Below are positions 8,379 through 17,129 of a stretch of 64,000 nucleotides of DNA, piece after piece. The position numbers and the translations under genes were made by a program. The stretch lies in the NCBI GenBank assembly GCA_027032075.1, contig JALVOC010000089.1:372001-436000 (forward strand). The letters are read 5' to 3'. Origin of the DNA: Chromatiales bacterium (lineage in GTDB: Bacteria; Pseudomonadota; Gammaproteobacteria; UBA6429; Thiohalophilaceae). The notes below the pieces were generated by a model. That model was not told where the DNA came from. It did no database searches and saw nothing but the letters and a program-made list of their open reading frames with translations. Every line of letters starts with the position of its first letter. Within the stretch, counting starts at the first letter, position 1.

Positions 8379-8920
8379 ATCCGGATGAAATCAACAAGGT
8401 CCTTGCCGAAGCCGATTGCCTCTACAGTCAGGCGGATGTGGAAAAACAACTGGAGCGGGTGGCGCAGGCGATAACGGCAGACCATGCAGACAAATTACCC
8501 ATTGTTTTATGCGTAATGACAGGGGCGATTGTTCCCGCCGGTCATCTGTTGACGCGTCTGCACTTTCCGCTCGAGGTTGATTATATTCATGCAACCCGTT
8601 ACCGCGGGGATACCCGCGGTGGTGAGATACATTGGGAAATGGAACCTGCCACCGAGCTGCGCAACCGGGATGTGATCATTGTCGACGATATCCTGGATGA
8701 AGGTTACACGCTTGCATCCATCGTCGAATATTGCCAGCAGGCCGGTGCAGCAAACATTTCCACCATGGTGCTGGTTGAAAAGCAGCACGAGCGCAAACAC
8801 GGTATCCAGGCGGATTATGTGGGGCTGAAGATAGAAGATCGCTACGTATTTGGATACGGTATGGATTACAAGGGTTATTTGCGCAACATTGCCGGCATCT
8901 ATGCCGTTAAAGGAATGTAG
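8375..8920 (+). CDS. hpt: Hypoxanthine-guanine phosphoribosyltransferase
   Basis: Salvages hypoxanthine (and possibly guanine) with PRPP to IMP (GMP). The 181-residue type I phosphoribosyltransferase has the PRPP-binding signature VIIVDDILDEGYTLA (residues 100-114). The catalytic region includes VMTGAIVPAGHLL, where other HGPRTs have a comparable Lys-Gly/Thr-Gly loop, and a C-terminal base-binding part KIEDRYVFGYGMDYKGYLRN. It overlaps the MscS gene by 4 bp and lies 14 bp before the MTIP gene, whose product releases hypoxanthine. The two form a coherent salvage pair. Confidence 0.93.
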   Translation: MNPDEINKVLAEADCLYSQADVEKQLERVAQAITADHADKLPIVLCVMTGAIVPAGHLLTRLHFPLEVDYIHATRYRGDTRGGEIHWEMEPATELRNRDVIIVDDILDEGYTLASIVEYCQQAGAANISTMVLVEKQHERKHGIQADYVGLKIEDRYVFGYGMDYKGYLRNIAGIYAVKGM

Positions 8921-8934
8921 GGGAAAACAGTTAT

Positions 8935-9675
8935 ATGTCGAGTGTCGCAATCATTGGCGGAACGGGTTTGACCTCCTTGCAGGGTCTGGAGATCACCGGG
9001 CGTGAAATCATGCAGTCTCCCTATGGTGAACCTTCCGGTATTCTCATCCATGGTACTTTTTACGGCCATGAAGTGATCTTTCTGCCGCGGCATGGTTCCG
9101 GTCATACCATCCCGCCGCACAAGATTAACTACCGTGCAAATATCTGGATCCTCAAGGAAGCCGGGGTCAGCCAGGTGATTGCGGTAAACGCGGTTGGCGG
9201 CATCAGGAAGGACATGGCTGCAAATTGTCTGGTGATCCCGGATCAAATCATCGATTATACCTGGGAGCGTAACAATACCTTTTTTGAGGATTGCACCAGC
9301 CAGGTGGTGCATGTGGATTTCACCGATCCCTATTGTGAATCACTTCGCCAGCAATTGCTGCAAGGTGCGGCGGCTGCCAATATCGACGTGATAGCGCATG
9401 CCACCTATGGAGCAACCCAGGGACCGCGGCTCGAATCGACCGCAGAGATCAACAAGCTGGAACGGGATGGTTGTGACATCGTTGGCATGACAGGGATGCC
9501 GGAGGCGGTTCTCGCGCGTGAGCTGGAACTCTGTTATGCCAGTGTTGCCCTCGTCGTCAACCGGGCAGCCGGCCGCGGCAACGGTATCATCACCATGGAA
9601 GAAATTGAACAGAATATCAACAGCGGTATGGTGCAGGTGCGTAAATTACTGGAACACACCATTCCGTTGTTATAG
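8935..9675 (+). CDS. S-methyl-5'-thioinosine phosphorylase (MTIP)
   Basis: Phosphorolyses methylthioinosine, derived from polyamine-pathway methylthioadenosine, to hypoxanthine and methylthioribose-1-phosphate. The 246-residue protein starts SSVAIIGGTGL (phosphate loop). It carries LPRHGSGHTIPPHKINYRANIW and a TQGPRLES-TAEI substrate loop, closely matching the experimentally defined P. aeruginosa MTIP (PA3004). That match is why I prefer MTIP to methylthioadenosine phosphorylase. The mtnP label is often used for both. Its product hypoxanthine is the substrate of the preceding hpt. The plus-strand run ends here, convergent with csiV. Confidence 0.88.
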   Translation: MSSVAIIGGTGLTSLQGLEITGREIMQSPYGEPSGILIHGTFYGHEVIFLPRHGSGHTIPPHKINYRANIWILKEAGVSQVIAVNAVGGIRKDMAANCLVIPDQIIDYTWERNNTFFEDCTSQVVHVDFTDPYCESLRQQLLQGAAAANIDVIAHATYGATQGPRLESTAEINKLERDGCDIVGMTGMPEAVLARELELCYASVALVVNRAAGRGNGIITMEEIEQNINSGMVQVRKLLEHTIPLL

Positions 9676-9683
9676 TCCCTGCC

Positions 9684-10415
9684 TTACTGTTTGGGTTCAA
9701 AAGGTGTGATCATGATCAGCATGCCGATCAAGGGGTTGTCGAGATAATGTAATTCCCGGCTGCGCATGCGCCTGCGGGTTTGTTTTAAACGATAAACGAC
9801 AGGCTGGATCGTGTCTTCCGTCTTTTCCATGGCGTAAATGTCCTTTTCTGCTGTGGCAAGCTGTGGGCGAAACACGATATCGGCGCTCACATGTAAGTAG
9901 CGTGCCAGGATTACCTTGATCAACCCTTCCAGATTGCCTGCTTCGGGCGTTCGCCATACAGGTTTGCTTGCTTCGCCTTCCACCTCTATCGTATTTTCTG
10001 CAACTGGTATGGCAGCAGGGATCTGACGGTTGAAATAGACACTCAGCGCCGTGTCTTTCGGCATCCCCGGCTGCCTCCAACCGGTGTGCAACAACACCCG
10101 GCGTGATTCGGATTCCTCGATTTTGGCCGCCTGCTCGTTCAGCCGGTACTCGTTGGCGCGTAATGGCTTGAAGGTATATTTGGGATTGAATTCTTTTGGT
10201 ATTGGTCCAGGATAAGGTTGTCCGATTTTGATCACCTTTTCCGGTGGCAATTCGAGTTCCACACTGGCAGGCCAGTTTTCAGACAGGGGTGCCTGGGGAT
10301 CGAGATTTTCGAACAATATGATCTCGACATCGTAATAACGTGTTTCCTGTGCCGTTACGCTGGCACAAAACAGGCTGAGGAGGAGAATGAGCGTGGCTTT
10401 CGACAAGTTATTCAT
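9684..10415 (-). CDS. csiV: CsiV family periplasmic protein
   Basis: CsiV is a small periplasmic or outer-membrane-associated peptidoglycan-binding protein that activates the lytic transglycosylase RlpA-like MltG/CsiV pathway in some gammaproteobacteria; its role is best known in Vibrio. The product starts with a signal peptide MNNLSKATLILLLSLFCASVTAQE. It then shows the typical YYDVEIILFEN core and repeated charged beta segments (LHYLDNPLIGMLIMITPFEP at the C-terminus). I chose the ATG at 10415 because it places the signal peptide at the N-terminus; an open frame continues upstream to 10499. csiV is often next to mfd; here def and sirB2 intervene. Activation partner here is unknown. Confidence 0.82.
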   Translation of the reverse strand: MNNLSKATLILLLSLFCASVTAQETRYYDVEIILFENLDPQAPLSENWPASVELELPPEKVIKIGQPYPGPIPKEFNPKYTFKPLRANEYRLNEQAAKIEESESRRVLLHTGWRQPGMPKDTALSVYFNRQIPAAIPVAENTIEVEGEASKPVWRTPEAGNLEGLIKVILARYLHVSADIVFRPQLATAEKDIYAMEKTEDTIQPVVYRLKQTRRRMRSRELHYLDNPLIGMLIMITPFEPKQ

Positions 10416-10466
10416 ATCCGTCTTTGAGTGTGTTAATTTTGCTATGCTTCTTCCCGGGAAACTGTT

Positions 10467-11018
10467 ATGGCCGTCAAAGAAACGCTTAAAATGGGACATC
10501 CGCTGTTGTCACAGGTGGCCCAAGCCGTCACCGATTTTAACACGCCGGAGCTTTCTGCGCTTGTACAGGATATGTTCGATACCATGGCCGCCCTCGATGG
10601 TGCCGGCCTGGCGGCACCACAAATCGGTGTGAGCCGGCGCGTGGTGATTTTCGGCGTGGAGGCCAATCCCCGCTATCCGGAAGTGGAGGAGGTGCCAATG
10701 ACCGTCTTGATCAACCCTGAAATCGAGGTGCTCGAGCAACGCCAGGAGGAAGGATGGGAAGGCTGTCTCAGCCTGCCGGGTCTGCGGGGGCTGGTACCCC
10801 GTTATGTGCATATCCGCTACAGCGGTTACGATCCGGCAGGGAAGCGGTTTGCACGGGAAGCGAGCGGTTTTCATGCGCGTGTGGTGCAACATGAAGTCGA
10901 TCACCTGGACGGCATTTTGTACCCGCAACGCATCCGGGATTTGCGCAATTTTGGTTTTGAATCGGAGTTGTTTCCGGAAGCGACACTGGAAAATACCTCA
11001 CCCGCAGCGCGTGAATAA
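10467..11018 (+). CDS. def: Peptide deformylase
   Basis: Fe(II)/Zn metalloprotease that removes the formyl group from nascent N-termini. All three family motifs are intact: GAGLAAPQ (45-52), EGCLSLPG with metal ligand Cys100, and QHEVDHLDG with ligands His142 and His146 and catalytic Glu143. Length (183) is normal. It is not beside fmt, the common place for the housekeeping copy, so this could be a second deformylase; the window does not show another. It is divergent from csiV with a 51-bp shared upstream region. Confidence 0.94.
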   Translation: MAVKETLKMGHPLLSQVAQAVTDFNTPELSALVQDMFDTMAALDGAGLAAPQIGVSRRVVIFGVEANPRYPEVEEVPMTVLINPEIEVLEQRQEEGWEGCLSLPGLRGLVPRYVHIRYSGYDPAGKRFAREASGFHARVVQHEVDHLDGILYPQRIRDLRNFGFESELFPEATLENTSPAARE

Positions 11019-11202
11019 ATCCAGCTGCATCATCAGGCCTGCTGTGGTTAAATACGCGTTCCGCATCCCGCTTCATTTTTGACTTTTTTGCGGGATTCGC
11101 ATCGAAGCCGGTGGATCTTTTCATGAGAGGCTGTGAATGCATCCCCTCTGAACGGCAAGCCGATGTCAGTGTTATGGATTGCAGGAATAACAAACACGCA
11201 TT

Positions 11203-11607
11203 ATGCCGGATGATGTCATTTACCCTCTGATCAAATTCATTCACGTTAGCGCCGTGATGATCAGTCTTTCCCTGTTTTCGCTGCGCAGCCTCTGGAAAAT
11301 CACGCAAAACCCCATGCTGGACAAACGCTGGGTTTACCGTTTGCCCCAGGTCAATGATACGGTGTTACTCACCGCGGGGATCCTGCTGGCGCTGACGATC
11401 AAACAGTATCCTCTGCAACAGGACTGGTTAACGGCAAAACTGCTGGCGCTGTTTGTCTATATCGGCCTGGGAATGCTGGTGATGCGCGGCAAGTTCGGCC
11501 TGCGTCCGCGTATCGCGCTGATATTGACCGCGATAGCCGTGTTTGGCTATATCGTCGGTGTGGCGCTGAGCAAGCAACCCGGCTGGTTTCTGACGCTGTT
11601 CGCATAA
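11203..11607 (+). CDS. SirB2 family membrane protein
   Basis: A 134-residue protein predicted to have four transmembrane helices (about 7-27, 51-70, 78-97, 104-124). It opens with YPLIKFIHVSAVMISLSLFSLR and has the conserved DKRWVYRLPQVNDTVLLTAGI segment, typical of the SirB2/YtxH-neighbour family found widely in gammaproteobacteria. Function is not established. It is convergent with mfd, separated by 30 bp, and about 185 bp downstream of def, so it probably has its own promoter. Confidence 0.85.
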   Translation: MPDDVIYPLIKFIHVSAVMISLSLFSLRSLWKITQNPMLDKRWVYRLPQVNDTVLLTAGILLALTIKQYPLQQDWLTAKLLALFVYIGLGMLVMRGKFGLRPRIALILTAIAVFGYIVGVALSKQPGWFLTLFA

Positions 11608-11637
11608 CGGTAACAACGCCATTCAGAGTACCCTTGC

Positions 11638-14600
11638 TCAGGCGGCCTCTTTCCTGCTGAGGGTGTCCAAAAGATATTCCACCATGTTGAAACGGGCTTC
11701 GGCATCCGGCAGCTCATGGATGATGCGCAGTTTATCATTGCCGTCCAGCTTATAGATATTCGGCTGGCTCTGGATAAGATGAATGATCCGGGTGGGATCG
11801 ATATCCGGTTTTTCTGTAAACAGCAGGCGCCCGCCACTGGTACCGATGTTGATTTTCTCGATTCCCAAGGGGGTGGCCTTGAGTTTGAGCGCGGTCTGGC
11901 GAAACAGTATTTTAACCGCATCGGGTAGCAGGCCAAAGCGATCGATCATTTCCACCTGCAGTTCATGTAATTCGTGGTCATCCGCGGCACTGGCAATGCG
12001 TTTGTACATGATCAATCTTTCATGGACATCGGGCAGATAATCTTCCGGGATGAGGGCGGGGAGGTGCAGTTCGATTTCGGTGGCGTGGTGCAGTGGTTTT
12101 TCGAGTTCGGGTTGCTCGCCCTGTTTCAGACTTTTGACGGCGCGTTCGAGTAACTCGGTATACATGCTGTAACCGATTTCCATGATTTGTCCGCTCTGTT
12201 CCTCGCCCAGCAACTCACCCGCGCCCCGTATTTCCATGTCATGGGTGGCAAGGGTGAAACCGGTGCCAAGGGATTCAATGGATTCAATCGCCTCGAGACG
12301 TTTGCGCGCATCGACGCCCAATGCCTTGCGTTGCGGGATGATCAAATAGGCATAGGCCCGGTGGTGGGAGCGGCCGACACGACCGCGCAACTGATACAGT
12401 TGCGCCAGACCGAAACGATCCGCACGGTTCATGATAATCGTGTTGGCAGTGGGAATGTCGATACCGGTTTCGATAATGGTGGTGCACACCAGCAGGTTGA
12501 AGCGCTGGTGATAAAAATCGGACATCACCTGTTCCAGTTCCCGTTCACGCATCTGGCCGTGGGCATAGCGCACCGTGGCTTCCGGTACCAGCTCGGCGAT
12601 TTTTCTTGCCTCGCGCTCGATGGTTTCCACTTCATTGTGCAGAAAATAGACTTGCCCGCCGCGCTTGATTTCGCGCAAACAGGCTTCCTTGATCAGCGCA
12701 TCTTTCCATTCGGTGACAAAGGTCTTGATTGCCAGGCGCCGTGCGGGCGGCGTGGCGATAATCGAGAGGTCGCGCATGCCGGACATCGCCATGTTCAGCG
12801 TGCGCGGAATGGGTGTGGCGGTGAGGGTGAGAACGTCCACTTCCGCGCGCAGTGCCTTGAATTTGTCCTTCTGCCGCACGCCAAAGCGGTGCTCCTCGTC
12901 GATGATCACCAGACCCAGGTTATGGTATTTGACGTCATCCTGCAGCAGCTTGTGGGTGCCGATGACGATATCCACCTTGCCTTGCTGCAGATCCGCGAGG
13001 ATCCGGTCCTGCTGTTTTTTGCTGCTGAAGCGTGACAGGGATTCCACCCGCACCGGCCAGTTGGCAAAGCGGTCGCGGAAGTTCTCCAGATGCTGCTGGG
13101 TCAGCAGGGTGGTGGGGGCCAATACCGCAACCTGTTTGCCAGCCTGCACCGCAACGAAGGCTGCCCGCATGGCGACCTCGGTTTTGCCAAACCCCACATC
13201 GCCGCAAACCAAGTGATCCATGGGCTTGTCATCCCGCATGCTGGAGAGCACGTTATCGATGGCGGCCTGCTGATCCGGGGTTTCTTCAAAGGGAAATTCA
13301 GCGGCAAAGGCGCGGTATTGCGCCTCATCCAGCGGATAACGAAAGCCGCTGCGGGCTTCCCGCCGGGCATAGATTTCCAGCAATTCGGCTGCCACATCCC
13401 GCACCCGTTCACGGGCCTTGCGCTTGGCCCGTTCCCACTGGCCGCTGCCCAGTTTGTGTAACGGGGCGTTATCGGGTGCGGCGCCGGTGTACCGGCTGAT
13501 GAGATGCAATGAGCTGACCGGCACATACAGTTTGTCACCGCCGGCATACTCCAGGGTGAGGAATTCGGTGTCGGTCTCACCCACCTCCAGGGTCTGCAAC
13601 CCAAGGTAGCGCCCCACGCCGTAGTCCTCGTGCACTACCGGGGCACCGGGAGAGAGTTCGGCCAGGTTGCGGATAATGCTGTCAGCATCCCTTGCCACGT
13701 GTTTGCGCCGCCGCCGTTGCATCACCTGCATGCCGAACAGTTGCGGTTCGGCAATGATGGCCAGCTCCGGCTCGGTCAGGATCACCCCTTGTTCGAGGGG
13801 GGCCACGGTGATTCCGAGCCTGGTTTCACCTTGCAAAAACATCTGCCAGTTTTCGACCAGGACCGGATGGATATCATGATCCCGCAGCAACGAGAGCAGG
13901 TATTCCCGCCGTCCGGTGGTTTCAGCAGCAAACAGGATGCGCCCATGGAATGTCTGCAGAAAGTTTTCAAGTGCCGCGGTCGGGCTGCTTGCCCGGACGT
14001 CCAGATGCAGGCTGGGTGGGGCGCTGCTGGCATAATTGACCCCTGAAGTGGAGGTCAGTTTGAAATGTTGAAACGCCACCCGCGGCCGGCTTTTCAGCTG
14101 GGCAAAAATTTCGGGAACGGGGATGAACACCTCGCAAGGGGGGAGCAGGGGGCGTTCAACATCGTGCCGCAGCTGTTCGTAGCGCCCGTTGATGTCTTGC
14201 CAGAATCGTTCTGCTTCCGCCTCGACGCTGTCGGTGGTGAGCAGAAGCCCGTTTTCAGGCAGATAATCAAACAGGCTGGCAAGCTTGTCGAAAAACAATG
14301 GCAGGTAGTACTCGATACCGGCGGACGAGAGGCCGTGGCTGACATCGCGGTAGAGTGCGGATTGCCGCGGATCCCCTTCGAAACGGGCACGGTAGGCCTG
14401 GCGAAAACGGGACACGCCTTCTTTGTGAAGCGGAAATTCCCGTGCCGGTAGCAGTTTGACGGTATCCACTGTTTCAATGGAGCGCTGGCTTTCCGGATCG
14501 AAGGTACGGATGCTTTCAATTTCGTTGTCGAACAGTTCGATGCGGAACGGCACCTTGCTGCCCATGGGGAACAGATCGAGCAGGCTGCCACGTACGGCAA

Positions 14601-15105
14601 ATTCACCATGCTCCATCACCGAGGAGACACAATGGTAGCCGCTGGCTTCGAGTTGCAGCCGCATGCTTTGCAGCTCCAGCGTCTGCCCGGGATCGAGCAG
14701 CAGGCTGTTGGCAGCAAGGTAATCGCGCGGTGCCAGCCGGTGCATCAGGGTTTGAACCGAGACCAGCAGGATCCCCTGTTGCAACTGTGGCAAGCGGCTG
14801 AGGCAGGTGAGGCGCTCTGAAATGATATCCTGATGGGGCGAAAAAGCGTCGTAGGGGAGGGTCTCCCAATCCGGAAAGTGCAGTATCGGCAGCGTGCTAT
14901 CCGGCAGGAAGAAGCGGAGTGCGTATTCCAGCTGTTGCGCTTCGCTGGTGTTGCCGGTGATCAGCAGCAGCGGCCCCTGATGTTGCTCTGCCGCGCGGCT
15001 GATCGCCAGGGCGGCACTGTTACCGTACAGTTGGCCCCAGCGGGATATCACCCCCGGTTTGTCAGGGATCACCGGCGAGAGTGGACTGAGATAGGGAACT
15101 GTCAT
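11638..15105 (-). CDS. mfd: Transcription-repair coupling factor Mfd
   Basis: Mfd displaces RNA polymerase stalled at lesions and recruits UvrA. The 1155-residue protein has the complete layout: UvrB-like N-terminal module, RNA-polymerase interaction domain (after VHEDYGVGRYLGLQTLE), and RecG-like translocase with Walker A GDVGFGKTEVA (Lys641) and DEEH box (736-739). The helicase motifs TATPIPRTLNMA and QLRGRVGRS follow, then a C-terminal TRCF domain. The ATG at 15105 gives the usual N-terminus. A strong terminator at 15181-15207 insulates it from the upstream barrel gene. Confidence 0.98.
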   Translation of the reverse strand: MTVPYLSPLSPVIPDKPGVISRWGQLYGNSAALAISRAAEQHQGPLLLITGNTSEAQQLEYALRFFLPDSTLPILHFPDWETLPYDAFSPHQDIISERLTCLSRLPQLQQGILLVSVQTLMHRLAPRDYLAANSLLLDPGQTLELQSMRLQLEASGYHCVSSVMEHGEFAVRGSLLDLFPMGSKVPFRIELFDNEIESIRTFDPESQRSIETVDTVKLLPAREFPLHKEGVSRFRQAYRARFEGDPRQSALYRDVSHGLSSAGIEYYLPLFFDKLASLFDYLPENGLLLTTDSVEAEAERFWQDINGRYEQLRHDVERPLLPPCEVFIPVPEIFAQLKSRPRVAFQHFKLTSTSGVNYASSAPPSLHLDVRASSPTAALENFLQTFHGRILFAAETTGRREYLLSLLRDHDIHPVLVENWQMFLQGETRLGITVAPLEQGVILTEPELAIIAEPQLFGMQVMQRRRRKHVARDADSIIRNLAELSPGAPVVHEDYGVGRYLGLQTLEVGETDTEFLTLEYAGGDKLYVPVSSLHLISRYTGAAPDNAPLHKLGSGQWERAKRKARERVRDVAAELLEIYARREARSGFRYPLDEAQYRAFAAEFPFEETPDQQAAIDNVLSSMRDDKPMDHLVCGDVGFGKTEVAMRAAFVAVQAGKQVAVLAPTTLLTQQHLENFRDRFANWPVRVESLSRFSSKKQQDRILADLQQGKVDIVIGTHKLLQDDVKYHNLGLVIIDEEHRFGVRQKDKFKALRAEVDVLTLTATPIPRTLNMAMSGMRDLSIIATPPARRLAIKTFVTEWKDALIKEACLREIKRGGQVYFLHNEVETIEREARKIAELVPEATVRYAHGQMRERELEQVMSDFYHQRFNLLVCTTIIETGIDIPTANTIIMNRADRFGLAQLYQLRGRVGRSHHRAYAYLIIPQRKALGVDARKRLEAIESIESLGTGFTLATHDMEIRGAGELLGEEQSGQIMEIGYSMYTELLERAVKSLKQGEQPELEKPLHHATEIELHLPALIPEDYLPDVHERLIMYKRIASAADDHELHELQVEMIDRFGLLPDAVKILFRQTALKLKATPLGIEKINIGTSGGRLLFTEKPDIDPTRIIHLIQSQPNIYKLDGNDKLRIIHELPDAEARFNMVEYLLDTLSRKEAA

Positions 15106-15180
15106 GAAAATGGTTTCAGCAACGAGCAGCAGGCAGGAGATTATCGAGAAGCGCTATTCTACTCGGACTGGCAGGTAAAA

Positions 15181-15207
15181 AAAAAGCCGGAATGGTTCCG
15201 GCTTTTT
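15181..15207 (-). terminator. Rho-independent terminator after the outer-membrane barrel gene
   Basis: A perfect inverted repeat of 12 bp (AAAAAGCCGGAA / TTCCGGCTTTTT) with a 3-base loop. On the minus strand the stem is followed by a run of nine U residues extending past the stem. It lies 17 bp beyond the stop of the barrel gene (15225) and about 75 bp before the mfd start. Confidence 0.9.
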
Positions 15208-15224
15208 CGATCTGACGGTAAAAA

Positions 15225-15971
15225 TCAGAATTTGAGGTAGACGCCGGCAAAGGGGCCCTTGAACTCCAGATTACCGGAATAATTGTCCGTATCATCGAGT
15301 TTGTAGGTCTGGGTGCGGTAACCGGCTTCCACACCGACAAAATAGTCGCTGGTATAGGAAACCTTCGCGGTCACATCCGAAATGGCGCTGCCTTTCAGGG
15401 AGACATAGGTCCCCTCGACGCTCAGCATCAAGCCGGGAAGCGGGGAGGCGCCCACCATCGCATACAGCATCGGCAGGGTGAGTTTGATACTGTCGCTGGT
15501 GCTGCCGGTAGTACGGCCGGTGACGGTATAACTGATGTCGAGACTCTTGACATTCAGGCCCAGATCCACGCTCACCACATTGTCGAGCAGTTCCCAATAG
15601 GCGGTGATATCCGTTTGATTGAATTTGAAAGTGTTTTCGATGTATTCGTTCAGGTTGTAGGTCTGGCCATTCACCGTAATCGAGCGGGTCAGGTTACCGC
15701 TGCCGGAGTGTTCCAGTTTGGTGGAACTCAAACGCACATTCGGCAGGACGGGAACCGGGTGTTCCAGGGTGACGAACAGGTAGTTCTGGTTTTCCGATTT
15801 CCAGAACAGATCTTTTTCCACATCCACTGAAGTGTCCGGCAGTTTTCGTACATCGCCACTTGGTGTGTCCCGCCAAATGCCGCCACCCGCGGCGACCGAA
15901 ACGACATCTGCGGAGGCGATTCCTGGCAAGGCCAGCAGGGCGCTGAGTAATAAAGGGCCTACTGATTTCAT
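15225..15971 (-). CDS. Outer-membrane beta-barrel protein, TIGR04219-like family
   Basis: A 248-residue secreted protein with signal peptide MKSVGPLLLSALLALPGIASA. Alternating amphipathic strands rich in Tyr, Thr and Gly follow, and the protein ends in a C-terminal aromatic residue (FAGVYLKF), the hallmark of BAM-assembled barrels. Wording such as ADVVSVAAGGGIWRDTPSGDV and FWKSENQNYLFVTLEHPVPVLPNVRL matches the TIGR04219 outer-membrane family. Substrate or role is unknown. It is a monocistronic unit: own upstream region with dyads (16018-16091) and a strong terminator after it. Confidence 0.85.
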   Translation of the reverse strand: MKSVGPLLLSALLALPGIASADVVSVAAGGGIWRDTPSGDVRKLPDTSVDVEKDLFWKSENQNYLFVTLEHPVPVLPNVRLSSTKLEHSGSGNLTRSITVNGQTYNLNEYIENTFKFNQTDITAYWELLDNVVSVDLGLNVKSLDISYTVTGRTTGSTSDSIKLTLPMLYAMVGASPLPGLMLSVEGTYVSLKGSAISDVTAKVSYTSDYFVGVEAGYRTQTYKLDDTDNYSGNLEFKGPFAGVYLKF

Positions 15972-16017
15972 ATTCTGTTCCCTCGAGCTTGTTAGTTAAA
16001 TTTTTTTATTTATCGGC

Positions 16018-16038
16018 ACTTAAGAAAGAAACTTAAGT
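16018..16038. repeat. Direct repeat ACTTAAG, 13-bp period, upstream of the barrel gene
   Basis: ACTTAAG occurs at 16018-16024 and again within the palindrome ACTTAAGT at 16031-16038. The copies are 13 bp apart start to start, about 47-67 bp upstream of the barrel start codon. The placement is compatible with an operator overlapping the promoter, but the regulator is unknown. Confidence 0.4.
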
Positions 16039-16065
16039 TCATACTTTTATATGAGTTTATCATAC

Positions 16066-16091
16066 GGTTTTGTGAATGAAATCACAAAACC
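16066..16091. promoter_or_regulatory. Dyad symmetry, perfect 10-bp arms (possible operator or terminator of aguB)
   Basis: GGTTTTGTGA, a 6-base spacer, and TCACAAAACC form a perfect inverted repeat between the aguB stop (16117, minus) and the barrel gene start (15971, minus). Neither strand has a U-run directly after it, so it is not a classic terminator. The symmetric TGTGA/TCACA core with a 6-base spacer resembles a CRP-class half-site arrangement, which is TGTGA-N6-TCACA. Confidence 0.5.
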
Positions 16092-16116
16092 CGTCCCGCA
16101 GGGCAAAAAGGCAAAT

Positions 16117-17004
16117 TCAGTCACGAAAACGCAATGTGAGATCGCCATAGGCATCAATCTGTCTGTCGCGAAAGTAGGGCCAGATGCGGCGGATTTCCTC
16201 GCTGTGCCGCATATCGAGGGGTGTCACCAGCACATGATCCGCGTTGTGTGGGGCTTCGGCCAGTATTTCACCCTGTGGCCCGGCGACAAAGCTGCCGCCC
16301 CAGAAATGAATGGAAGCGCTGCCATCTTCTGTGGATTCGATACCGGTACGGTTGCAGCAGAGCACGGGCAGTCCGTTGGCAATCGCATGGGCCTGCTGGA
16401 TGGTGCGCCAGGCGCCGAACTGGCGTCGTTGTTCGGCTTCGTCATCCCTGTCATCCCAGCCAATCGCGGTGGGGTAAAGTAACAATTCCGCACCCGCCAG
16501 CGCCATCAGCCTGGCGGCTTCCGGATACCACTGATCCCAGCAGATCAGCACACCGAGTCTGCCGATGGAAGTGTCGATGGGGGTGAACCCCAGATCGCCC
16601 GGGGTAAAATAAAATTTTTCGTGATAACCGGGATCATCCGGGATATGCATTTTGCGGTAACAGCCGGCCAGCGAGCCATCCGTATCGAGAACCGCCGCGG
16701 TGTTGTGATACACACCTGCGGCGCGCCTTTCAAACAGCGAGGCGACGATGACGAGTTGCAGCTCTTTCGCCAGACGGGCAAGCCGTTCCGTCGTTGCACC
16801 GGGAATGGCTTCCGCCAAATCAAAAAAACGCGTCTCCTCCGTCTGGCAAAAGTAGGGATAGTTGTGCAATTCCTGTAACAGTACCAGTTTGGCGCCCTCA
16901 CGGCTGGCTGAGCGAATACCCTTTTCCAGGGTTTCGAGATTCTCCTCCGGCGTTTTGTGGCAACGATGCTGAACCAGGGCAACGGTGAGTTGTGCTGTCT
17001 TCAT
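16117..17004 (-). CDS. aguB: N-carbamoylputrescine amidase (nitrilase superfamily)
   Basis: Hydrolyses N-carbamoylputrescine to putrescine, CO2 and ammonia, the second step of the agmatine deiminase route. The 295-residue product has the nitrilase triad in order: Glu45 (LLQELHNYPYFCQ), Lys118 (YRKMHIPDDPGYHEKFYF) and Cys155 (LICWDQWYPEAARLMALAGAE). These wordings are typical of AguB. The frame also opens at a TTG at 17010, but ATG at 17004 gives the usual N-terminus MKTAQLTVALVQH. It is separated from aguA by a plus-strand lipoprotein gene, so the two pathway genes are not simply co-transcribed. Confidence 0.93.
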   Translation of the reverse strand: MKTAQLTVALVQHRCHKTPEENLETLEKGIRSASREGAKLVLLQELHNYPYFCQTEETRFFDLAEAIPGATTERLARLAKELQLVIVASLFERRAAGVYHNTAAVLDTDGSLAGCYRKMHIPDDPGYHEKFYFTPGDLGFTPIDTSIGRLGVLICWDQWYPEAARLMALAGAELLLYPTAIGWDDRDDEAEQRRQFGAWRTIQQAHAIANGLPVLCCNRTGIESTEDGSASIHFWGGSFVAGPQGEILAEAPHNADHVLVTPLDMRHSEEIRRIWPYFRDRQIDAYGDLTLRFRD

Positions 17005-17129
17005 AATCAATGTTTTCTAAATACCTGATAATACGAACTTCCAAAGTATAACGTATCGAAATTGTCGTTTAGCTGGGGTATGCTGTCGGCAAACAAAATA
17101 ATAAACATCTGCCGGAAAGGAATTGGAGC

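Noticed and set aside
11064-11097. ATCCCGC/GCGGGAT inverted repeat between def and sirB2
   Set aside because: 18-base loop and no U-run; low significance.
12187-13035. Long open frame on the plus strand (282 codons) opposite mfd
   Set aside because: It is antisense to intact, strongly recognisable Mfd coding sequence and has no family resemblance or ribosome site.
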